This document shows, one piece after another, positions 9,202-17,300 of a stretch of DNA of 64,000 nt. Below the pieces are notes generated by a model. It saw only the letters and a program-made list of their open reading frames with translations. It was not told where the DNA came from and searched no databases. Each line of letters starts with the position of its first letter. The first letter of the stretch is position 1. The position numbers and the translations under genes were made by a program. Source of the DNA: Amorphoplanes friuliensis DSM 7358 (GTDB lineage Bacteria; Actinomycetota; Actinomycetes; Mycobacteriales; Micromonosporaceae); contig NC_022657.1 in the NCBI RefSeq assembly GCF_000494755.1, forward strand, positions 3,076,001 through 3,140,000. The letters run 5' to 3'.

Positions 9202-10356
9202 ATGATGCGGGGACATCGGTCGATGGTGATCGCGATGACGGTGTCGGCGGTGATGGCGGCCCCGGGCGCTGCCCCGGCGGCACCGACAAAGGACCGCGCC
9301 GGGCTGCAGCAGCTGCTCGACGCCATTGTGGATGCGGGTACGGTCGGCGCGCTGGCCGAAACGCGTGGCCCGGACGGCCGGTGGCGAGGCGCGAGCGGCG
9401 TCGCCGAGCTGGGCACAACGCGGGCAGTGCCGGTCGACGGCCGCGTCCGGGCGGGCAGCATCACGAAGACGTTTGTCGCCACCGTAGTTCTGCAGCTCGT
9501 CGGCGAGAGCCGGCTGCGGCTGGACGACACGGTGGAATCGTGGCTGCCCGGTGTTGTCCCCGGCGGCCGACGGATCACCGTGCGACAGCTGCTCAACCAC
9601 ACCAGCGGCCTGTTCGACTACGTGCAGACGCTGCCGATGCCGCCGGACCCGGAGTTCCTGAGCAACCGCCTGCGGACGTGGACCCCGGCCGAACTCGTCC
9701 AGCGGGCGGTGGCCCACCCGCCGACGTCCGGCGATCCGGGTTCGGCGTACGCGTACTCGAACACCAACTACCTGCTGCTCGGCCTGATCATCGAGAAGGT
9801 GACCGGCCGGGCGTACGGGAAGGAGGTCGAACGCCGGCTGATCGGACCGCTGGGTTTGCGGGGCACCTCGATGCCGGGGACGTCACCGGGGATTCCCGGG
9901 CCGCACCCGCACGGTTACGTGCCGGCACTGCGCGACGGCGAGGTGGTGCTGACCGACTTCACGCGGGCGAATCCGTCGGTGTTCGGTGCGGCCGGGGAGA
10001 TCATCTCGACGACCAGGGACCTCAACGAGTTCTTCGCCGCGCTGCTGGGCGGCCGTCTGCTCCCGCCGCACCTGCTCGCCGCCATGAAAACCCCGGGAGT
10101 CGCGGGCGGCTCCTACGGGCTCGGTCTGGCCTGGCGCGACACCCCGTGCGGAACCCGTGTGTACGGCAACGACGGCGGAACCCTGACGTACCAGACCTGG
10201 TCGTTCTCCACGCAGGACAGGCGCCGGCAGGTCACGGTGGCGGTCACGCCGGACCTGCGCGCTGACTACGCTGTGGTCTTCGCCGCCGTCGACACACTCC
10301 TGGACAAGGCCCTCTGTGCCTCACCCGACCACACCCGCCGGCATCCCGCCGGCTGA
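9202..10356 (+). CDS. Secreted serine hydrolase, beta-lactamase/DD-peptidase family
   Basis: A 384-residue class C beta-lactamase-like or D-alanyl-D-alanine carboxypeptidase-like serine hydrolase. It begins with a signal peptide (residues about 1-28, ending in APAAPT). The catalytic SxxK is SITK at 86-89, the YxN triad is YSN at 185-187, and the third motif is GNDGG near 322-326 in place of HxG/KTG. GAGGAGG precedes two in-frame ATGs (9202, 9205); either may start translation. Family members hydrolyse D-Ala peptides, esters or beta-lactams; which applies cannot be told. Only class C-like motifs are present and there is no regulator of ampR type nearby. Confidence 0.87.
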   Translation: MMRGHRSMVIAMTVSAVMAAPGAAPAAPTKDRAGLQQLLDAIVDAGTVGALAETRGPDGRWRGASGVAELGTTRAVPVDGRVRAGSITKTFVATVVLQLVGESRLRLDDTVESWLPGVVPGGRRITVRQLLNHTSGLFDYVQTLPMPPDPEFLSNRLRTWTPAELVQRAVAHPPTSGDPGSAYAYSNTNYLLLGLIIEKVTGRAYGKEVERRLIGPLGLRGTSMPGTSPGIPGPHPHGYVPALRDGEVVLTDFTRANPSVFGAAGEIISTTRDLNEFFAALLGGRLLPPHLLAAMKTPGVAGGSYGLGLAWRDTPCGTRVYGNDGGTLTYQTWSFSTQDRRRQVTVAVTPDLRADYAVVFAAVDTLLDKALCASPDHTRRHPAG

Positions 10357-10406
10357 TCAGGCCGCCCTGGTGGCGGGCCGCCCAAGCACTTCTGCGACGC
10401 CGCGGC

Positions 10407-10481
10407 ATGGATCGATACGAGCACTTCCGCGGTTCCGCAGTGGATCGGCGTGAGTGTCGGAATTCGACTCCGTCTAAATAG
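10407..10481 (+). pseudogene. Decayed duplicate of the DUF1963 gene start
   Basis: A short frame reads MDRYEHFRGSAVDR and then diverges to a TAG at 10479-10481. Its first 14 codons match the start of the intact gene at 10529 (MDRYEQFRSAAVDR) with three substitutions, and the bases TCTGCGA occur shortly upstream of both ATGs. It therefore looks like the 5' remnant of a tandem duplicate whose body was lost. It could alternatively be a translated leader peptide, but the sequence match to the neighbour favours a remnant. Confidence 0.6.
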
Positions 10482-10528
10482 GACCGTGCTGCAAGAACGG
10501 TGTCACACGATCTGCGATCATCCCTGTC

Positions 10529-11431
10529 ATGGATCGTTATGAGCAGTTCCGGAGTGCCGCAGTCGATCGGGGCATTCCCGAGGACGAGATCGGCAAGTTC
10601 GCCGAGCTGATCCGGTTCGGGGTCTGGACCTGGCTGAGCACGGGTGAGGGCGAAGTCGTCGGTCAGGTCGGCGGCCTTCCCCGGTTACCGGTGGGCGTGG
10701 AATGGCCGGGGGGTAGCTCCCCGTTGCCGTTCATCGGGTCTGTCGACTGTGCGGCTCTTCCTCGGGCCGAGGGGCTCGGTCTGCCGGAGGACGGGTCGCT
10801 GTTGTTTTTCCTGCACCACGAGGAAGACATCGAGGAGTACCCCACTACCGACTACTCGCGGGTTCTGTACGTTCCTGCGGGCACGGAGACCGAGGAGGCG
10901 GCGCCGCCGCCCGGCCACGACTCCAGGTCGACCTACATGGAGGAGACCATTCCGTTCCTCATCCCCGAGCACTGGATCGTCGCGCGGGTGCGGCCAGAGT
11001 TGCCGGAGTGGATCGAGGGTCGGGGCGTCCAGTTCGCGACGGCCGATGTGAAGGAGTTGTTCGGCTCGCTGAAGCACCTCGACGAGTTGCGCGAGGTCGT
11101 CGAGCAGCTCTGGCCGGAGGAGAGGCCGAACCACCACAGCACGCTCCAACTCGGCGGGTACGGCCGCAACATCGGCAGTGGGCACAGCCCGCACTCGCAG
11201 ATGGCCGGGGTCTACGGCGAGGGGCAGCGCAGGGCGAACCCCGAGATGTCCCAGGACGAATGGCGGCGCCTGGAGCACGAAGAGGAGGAGCGGCTGGTAC
11301 GGCAGTGGGTGCCGCTCGCCCAGTTCTCCACGGAGAGCGAGTTCCACTACGCGTGTTTCCTGATCGACAAGGACGACCTCGCTGCCAAAAGGTTCGACAA
11401 GATACATTCTTGTACGATGTTCACCGAGTGA
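10529..11431 (+). CDS. DUF1963 (YwqG-like) protein
   Basis: A 300-residue cytoplasmic protein with the DUF1963 fold. Family features are the early QVGGLPRLPVGVEWP segment, the PLPFIGSVDCAALP turn, the LLFFLHHEED strand, a late GGYGRNIGS loop where the Q-x-GG motif of the family is found, and a C-terminal LAQFSTESEF strand. Members are widespread hypotheticals of unknown biochemical role. Start ATG 10529 is supported by homology with the upstream remnant, which begins at the same residue. No ribosome site is obvious. It stands alone, followed by a gene fragment region. Confidence 0.78.
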   Translation: MDRYEQFRSAAVDRGIPEDEIGKFAELIRFGVWTWLSTGEGEVVGQVGGLPRLPVGVEWPGGSSPLPFIGSVDCAALPRAEGLGLPEDGSLLFFLHHEEDIEEYPTTDYSRVLYVPAGTETEEAAPPPGHDSRSTYMEETIPFLIPEHWIVARVRPELPEWIEGRGVQFATADVKELFGSLKHLDELREVVEQLWPEERPNHHSTLQLGGYGRNIGSGHSPHSQMAGVYGEGQRRANPEMSQDEWRRLEHEEEERLVRQWVPLAQFSTESEFHYACFLIDKDDLAAKRFDKIHSCTMFTE

Positions 11432-11490
11432 AGCCGTGAGGGCGAGGCGTTGCGGCCCGTCGACGCGTTCAGCTGTCGCACGTCGCTGAC

Positions 11491-11661
11491 GATGGAGCAC
11501 GACTGAGGTCATCCCGCAGGGGGTCGTCCGACGAGGAGGCCCGTGAGGACGGCTTCGCCGGGGCCGCCGATGTCCTGCCCGGGCTGCTCGACTACTACCC
11601 CGGGCTGGACGTGGACAGCGAGATCGTCAGCGTCCGCTCCGAGGTCGGCGACGCGGTATAG
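11491..11661 (+). pseudogene. Unassigned C-terminal gene remnant
   Basis: Between the DUF1963 gene and the cyclase gene a frame without a convincing start reads through an acidic, protein-like stretch (about EDGFAGAADVLPGLLDYYPG, then a further 18 residues to a TAG at 11659-11661). Composition and codon third-position GC look coding, yet no in-frame start with a ribosome site exists and nothing upstream continues it. I read it as the 3' end of a deleted gene. I do not recognise the family. Confidence 0.35.
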
Positions 11662-11701
11662 CCTGCCGGCGGTGCCGCCAACCGTGTGACCGGAGGAGCC
11701 G

Positions 11702-12637
11702 ATGACCGCGCAGGACGACGTGCTCGCGTATTTCGACACGCTGTCGAACTGGGGGCGGTGGGGTGACGACGACGAGCTCGGCACCCTGAACCACATCACC
11801 GACGACGTGCGGCTGGCGGCGGCACGGGCCGTACGCCACGGCCGGAGTGTGTCGTGCGCGTGGGAGGTCGGCGTACCGGAAGACATGGAACGGTCGACGA
11901 CGACGTGCCCGTGCGCCGCCGACATGCCGGGTGCGGAGAACATGCCGGCCGCCTTCCACGCCGACCGGCACTGGGGCTTCTCGTCGGAGCGGCTCGGCCT
12001 CTCGTTCCACGGCAACACCCTCACCCACCTCGACTCGCCCTGCCACCTGTTCTGGGACGGCCGGATGTACAACGGGCGGCCGCACTCGCTGGTCGACGCG
12101 GCAACGGGGTCGGCGTGGGCGGCCGTCACCGCCGCGGCGAACGGGATCGTCACGCGGGGTGTCCTGCTGGACGTCGCGAAGGTCCGCGACGTGCCGTGGC
12201 TCGAGCCGGGGGAGGGCGTGTTCCCCGACGATCTCGAGCGGGCCGAGCGCCGTCAGGGCGTACGGGTGCGGTCCGGTGACGCCGTCCTCCTTCGGACCGG
12301 TTACGGGCGCGCCCGGCACGAGACCGGGGCGACCGTGGGTTTCACGCAGGCCGGCTGGCACGCGTCGTGCCTGCCGTGGCTGCGGGAACGGGGCGTCGCG
12401 CTGATCGGCGCCGACACCCCGCAGGACGTTCAGCCGTCCGGGTTCGACGACGTGCTGATGCCCGTTCACGCCGTGGGCCTGGTCGCGATGGGCCTGTGGC
12501 TGCTCGACAACTGCGACCTGGAGGCGTGCGCGGCGATGGCGGCCGAGCTCGGACAATGGGACTTCCAGCTCGCGGTCGCCCCGGTCCGCTTCGCCGGGAC
12601 GTCCGGGAGCCCGGTCAACCCGATCGCGACCTTCTGA
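11702..12637 (+). CDS. Cyclase-family (kynurenine formamidase-like) hydrolase
   Basis: A 311-residue metal-dependent hydrolase of the cyclase family (PF04199), which includes kynurenine formamidase. The defining metal-site signature HGNTLTHLDSPCH lies at residues 103-115. The N-terminal NWGRWGDDDELGTLNHIT segment is typical of a broad bacterial branch annotated as putative cyclase. GGAGGA precedes the ATG. It is convergent with the FGGY kinase, ten bases away. The physiological substrate is unknown: formamidase activity is possible, but the branch with the WGDDDELG start has not been clearly tied to tryptophan breakdown and no kynurenine genes are nearby. Confidence 0.83.
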   Translation: MTAQDDVLAYFDTLSNWGRWGDDDELGTLNHITDDVRLAAARAVRHGRSVSCAWEVGVPEDMERSTTTCPCAADMPGAENMPAAFHADRHWGFSSERLGLSFHGNTLTHLDSPCHLFWDGRMYNGRPHSLVDAATGSAWAAVTAAANGIVTRGVLLDVAKVRDVPWLEPGEGVFPDDLERAERRQGVRVRSGDAVLLRTGYGRARHETGATVGFTQAGWHASCLPWLRERGVALIGADTPQDVQPSGFDDVLMPVHAVGLVAMGLWLLDNCDLEACAAMAAELGQWDFQLAVAPVRFAGTSGSPVNPIATF

Positions 12638-12647
12638 TGCTCGCCCC

Positions 12648-14129
12648 TCAACCGCGGATCTGCGCGTCGTACATCTCGCCGAACCGGGCTCGCCGCTCCG
12701 CGTAGTACCCGGCGTGCGCGGGCCGCGGCTCGTACGTCGAACCGGTGACCCGGGGCGCCCGCGGGACGTCCGGCGCCAGGACGTCGAGCGCGAGCAGCGC
12801 CGTGCCCCGCTGCGTGGCGCGGCGCCGGGTCACGTGCGTGACCGGACGTTCGAGCACGTCGGCCAGGATCTGCAACCAGTCGGGCTGGTCGTTGCTGACC
12901 CGGCCCGCCGCCGCGACCTCGAGGATCTGCGGTGCGGCCGGGCGCAGCTCGTCGGCGACCCGCGCGTAGGTCATGGCCACCCCCTCGACGATCCCGCGGA
13001 ACAGCGTGTCGGCATCCGTGGCCGCCGACACCCCGCCGAACACCGCCCGTGCCTCACCGACCCAGCCGGGCGCGCGCTCACCGGTCAGGTAGGGCAGCAC
13101 GAGCGGTGTGGCCTCACCCGGCGGCGTCGCGAGGGCCGACGTGACGTCAGGGCTCAGACGCAACGTGCTCTGCGCCCAGCTCACGGCCCGGCCGACATCG
13201 TTGATCGCCCCGCCGAGCAGGGTGCGGCCCGCGTCGACCCGGTAGTTCCACAGACCGAACGGCAGCGGATCAGCCGGACCGTCGAGCAGCACCCGCAGCG
13301 CGCCACTGGTGGCCGTCGCCGCGGTCAGCACCGTCGAGTCGATTGCCCCGGCCCCGATGTTGCTGGCGAAGCCGTCGGTGATGACGGGAAACCACACCGC
13401 CCGGGTCAGCGCCGGCCAGCGTCCCGGAGCCACCGAAGGCGCCGGATCCGTCATGTCCCGCGGCGGCGAGAACTGCTCGGGACCCACACCCGCGGCCGCG
13501 AGCAGCTCCGCGTCGAGCTCACCGGTGCGGCGGTCGAGCAACCCGGTCCACGCCACCGTGGACGTCCCGGCCAGCGGCTGCCCGATCAGCCGGGCCCAGA
13601 CGTACTCACCCAGCGACCACCAGAACACAGCCCCGGCAACCACTTGCGGCTGAGCGGTCCTGAGCCACCGCAGGCGCGGCGCGTGGTAGCTCGTGTGCAG
13701 CCGGGTGCCGGTACGCTGCTGCACCGCGTGCTCGTCGAGCTCCTCACGCAGCGCGGTGACCGCCCCGGCGCTGCGGGAATCGGCGTAGGTCAGGCACGGG
13801 CTCAGCGCCCGCCCGTCCGCGTCGACGGCGATCAGCGAGGCGGCGAAGGTGTCCATCGCCACGCCGGCGATGCGGCTCCCCAGCCGGGGGTCGGCGGTCA
13901 CCGTGTCGATGATCTGCGCAACCTCGGTGGTCACCTGCTCCGGGTCGATGACCGAGGTGCCATCGGGCGCCACCAGGAAGGCGTGCGGCACCTTGTGCTG
14001 CAGCCCGTGCACCCGGCGGCCCGACGCATCATGCACACCGCCCCGGGTCGCGGTGGAACCGATGTCCAACGCCAGGACCAGCGGGTCCAGCGCCGTTTCG
14101 AGAGCGACGTCGTCGTCGATCCGCGTCAT
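12648..14129 (-). CDS. FGGY-family carbohydrate kinase (gluconokinase-like)
   Basis: A 493-residue sugar kinase phosphorylating gluconate or a related polyol in the cytoplasm. The N-terminal ATP-binding lobe begins LVLALDIGSTATRGGVHD; the catalytic domain shows TYADSRSAG (usually W-x-D-x-R), and the C-terminal FGGY signature region reads TGERAPGWVGEARAVFGG followed by EVAAAGRVSNDQPDWLQILADVL. The frame opens at a TTG (14162), but ATG 14129 has GAGGA seven bases upstream and begins just before the ATPase fold, so I start there. It is divergent from the GH92 gene across a region with a LacI-type operator, suggesting carbohydrate control. Confidence 0.82.
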   Translation of the reverse strand: MTRIDDDVALETALDPLVLALDIGSTATRGGVHDASGRRVHGLQHKVPHAFLVAPDGTSVIDPEQVTTEVAQIIDTVTADPRLGSRIAGVAMDTFAASLIAVDADGRALSPCLTYADSRSAGAVTALREELDEHAVQQRTGTRLHTSYHAPRLRWLRTAQPQVVAGAVFWWSLGEYVWARLIGQPLAGTSTVAWTGLLDRRTGELDAELLAAAGVGPEQFSPPRDMTDPAPSVAPGRWPALTRAVWFPVITDGFASNIGAGAIDSTVLTAATATSGALRVLLDGPADPLPFGLWNYRVDAGRTLLGGAINDVGRAVSWAQSTLRLSPDVTSALATPPGEATPLVLPYLTGERAPGWVGEARAVFGGVSAATDADTLFRGIVEGVAMTYARVADELRPAAPQILEVAAAGRVSNDQPDWLQILADVLERPVTHVTRRRATQRGTALLALDVLAPDVPRAPRVTGSTYEPRPAHAGYYAERRARFGEMYDAQIRG

Positions 14130-14218
14130 GTCGGTCCTCGTCGTCGGGGGAAAAGGGCTCAAACGACCCTAACCAAACCGAGTCGTGAACGCCCGCCGTG
14201 ACCATCTCGGACACCGCA

Positions 14219-14246
14219 TTGACAACGTTGTCACACACGCTACGAT
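14219..14246 (+). promoter_or_regulatory. Promoter with LacI-type operator before GH92
   Basis: TTGACA (14219-14224) and TACGAT (14241-14246) are separated by 16 bases and fit a vegetative promoter reading toward the mannosidase gene. The -35 overlaps TGACAACGTTGTCA (14220-14233), a perfect 14-base palindrome with the central CG typical of LacI/GalR family operators. A repressor bound there would block the promoter. No LacI gene lies in the window, so the regulator acts from elsewhere. The position between the kinase and the glycosidase means either could respond. Confidence 0.7.
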
Positions 14247-14333
14247 CTTGTTTCGCCAGTGTTGCGGTGGCGCCTCCGAGGCCCACCGGTGCGCGGTCTT
14301 CACCGAGAACGCTGTTCCGAGATAGAGGTTTCC

Positions 14334-17300
14334 ATGCGCTCTGCGCTCGCCATAGCAGTTGTCATCGCCGGTATACCCCTTGGTGCGGCGCCGGCGCAGG
14401 CCGCGCCGGCCGACCGTCCCGCCGCGCCGGCGTTCCAGTCGTCGTTCGAGCAAGCCGATCCGCCGTCACTGGACAGCACGCCCTTCGGCAAGCAGACCAA
14501 CGTCACCGGCCGTATACCGCCCGGCAGCCTGTCGGCCTTCGCGGCCGGTGTCACGGCCTCGGCGGAGAACCCGCCCGGTGAGACGGCCACGCGGCTGCTC
14601 GACGGCAACTCCGGCACCAAGTGGCTCGCGTTCGCGCGGACGGCCGAGATCGTGTACCGCTTCGACCGGCCGGTGGTCGCCACCGACTACGCGATGACCA
14701 GCGCGGACGACGTTCCCGGACGTGACCCGAAGAACTGGACGGTCGACGGTTCGACCGACGGGACGACCTGGACGCCGATCGACACCCAGGCTGACCAGGC
14801 TTTCAGCGACCGTCGCCAGGAGAAGAAGTACAAGACCACCAACACGACGGCCTACACCTCGTACCGTCTCTCGATCACCCTGAACGCCGGCGAGGCCATC
14901 ACGCAGCTGGCCGACTGGGACCTGCGTGACGGGCGGCCCGGCGAGGCGCCGATGCTGGCCACGGTGGCCGGTGGCCCGGCCAGCGGCCTGAACTCCAAGC
15001 CCGGCGTCGGCTTCACCGGCACCCGGGCCCTGCGGTACGGCGGCAAGCACGTGGCCGACGGGGCTGCCGCAGCGAGTGATGTGCTGTTCGACAAGGTCGG
15101 CCGGCGCCTCACCAACCGCAGCGAACTGTCGTACCTGATCTTCCCTGAGGGCTCCGGCGATCTGGCCGTACCGTCGTCGTGGGTGGCTCTTGATCTGGTC
15201 CTCGACAACGGCAGCAAGCTCTCCACGCGCAACCGGGTGGTGGACAGCAACGGTTTCGGGGTGAGCGCGCGTGACCACGGGCAGCAGAAGTCGCTCTTCG
15301 AGAACCAGTGGAACGCGATCCACATCGACCTGAGCAGCCTCGCCGGTCGCACGGTCGAGAAGGTCCTGCTCAGCTACGACTATCCGGGCGGCAAGGCGAG
15401 CACCGTGTTCTCGGGCTGGGTCGACGACGTCCGGATCGGCACCCGGGCTCCCGGGATCGACGGTTCGAACCGCCTCAACTACGTCGACACCCGGCGCGGC
15501 ACGCTGTCGAGCTCGGCGTACTCGCGGGGCACCAACGTGCCGGCGACCGCCTGGCCCAACGGCTTCAATTTCTTCACGCCGATGACCGACGGCGACAGCC
15601 AGGGCACCCTGTACGAGTACCAGCGGGCCAACAACGCCGACAACCTGCCGACACTGGAAGCCATCGGCATCTCGCACGAGCCGAGCATCTGGATGGGCGA
15701 CCGCAACCAGCTCGGCATCATGCCGTCGCTGTCGGCCACGCCGACCGGTGACCTCGCCGCGCGGGCCCTGCCGTTCCGTCACGCCGACGAGATCGCGCGC
15801 CCGGACCTCTACAGCGTCAAGTTCCAGAACGGCCTGACCACCCAGGTCACGCCGACCGACCACGGTGGTGTCTACCGCTTCCAGTTCCCCGGGACCACGG
15901 GCAGCGTCGTCGTGGACCGTGTCGGCGGCTCGGCGTCGCTGAACGTCGCCGCGGACGGGGTGGTGTCCGGCTGGGTCGACGGTGGCAACGGCAGCGGCAT
16001 CAGCCGCATGTTCGTCTACGGCGCCTTCGACACCACTCCCACCACCGTGGGGACGGCGACCGGCGGCCGCACCGACGCCCGCTACGCCAGCTTCGCCACC
16101 AAGCCCGGCCAGGAAGTGCTGCTGCGCCTGGCCACCTCGTTCATCTCCCTGGACCAGGCGCACAGGAACCTCGACCTGGAGGTCACCGGCAAGAGCTTCT
16201 CGGCGGTCAACCGGGCGGCGGCCGTGGCCTGGAACGACCGGCTCGACGTCATCGATGTCGAGGGGGCGACCCAGAACCAGCTGGTCACGCTCTACTCGAA
16301 CCTCTACCGGCTGAACCTGTACCCGAACTCGCAGTTCGAGAACACCGGGACGGCGGCGGCGCCGAAGTACCAGCACGCGAGCCCGGTGGCGCCGCAGACC
16401 GGTGCGGCCACCGGCACCACGACCAACGCGAAGATCGTCGACGGCAAGATCTACGTCAACAACGGCTTCTGGGACACGTACCGGACCGTCTGGCCGCTGT
16501 ACAGCCTGCTCTATCCGAAGCTCGCGGCGGAGCTCGTCGACGGCTTCGTGCAGCAGTACCGCGAGGGTGGCTGGATCGCCCGCTGGTCGTCGCCCGGATA
16601 CTCCGACATCATGACCGGGACCAGCTCGGACGTGGCTTTTGCGGATGCGTACCTGAACGGCGCTCTGCCGACCGCGACGGCGCTGGAGGCCTACGACGCG
16701 GCGCTCAAGAACGCCACCGCGGTGTCACCGTCGAACAACGTGGGACGCAAGAGCCTCGACAAGTCGATCTTCCTGGGTTACACGCCCGATTCGCAGGGCG
16801 AGAGCGTGTCGTGGGGCCTCGAGGGCTACATCAACGATCACGGCATCGGGCTGATGGCGGCCGAGCTCGCCAAGGACCGCAAGACCCCGGCGGCGCGGCG
16901 TCACCAGCTCACCGAGGAGTCGGCGTACTTCCTCGACCGGGCCAAGAACTACGTGCAGATGTTCGACCCCAAGACGGGGTTCTTCCGGCCGAAGACCGCC
17001 GCGGGCGCTGTCGCCGGTGGCGCGAACTTCGATCCGACCGCCTGGTGGGGTCCCTACACCGAGACCAACGGCTGGAACTTCGCGTTCCATGCACCCTTCG
17101 ACGTGGACGGCCTCGAGTCGCTCTACGGCGGTTCGGCCGGGCTGGTCAAGAAGCTGGACCAGTTCTTCGCCACCCCCGAGACGGGAGGCGGCGGCACGAT
17201 CCACGAGATGGTCGAGGCTCGCGCCGTACGGATGGGCCAGCTCGGCATGAGCAACCAGCCCTCGCACCACATCCCCTACCTCTACGCGGCGGCGGGGGAG

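Noticed and set aside
14466..16376. 636-codon antisense frame opposite the GH92 gene
   Set aside because: Composition is Val-Arg-Gly repeats from antisense of coding GC; no start site or domain.
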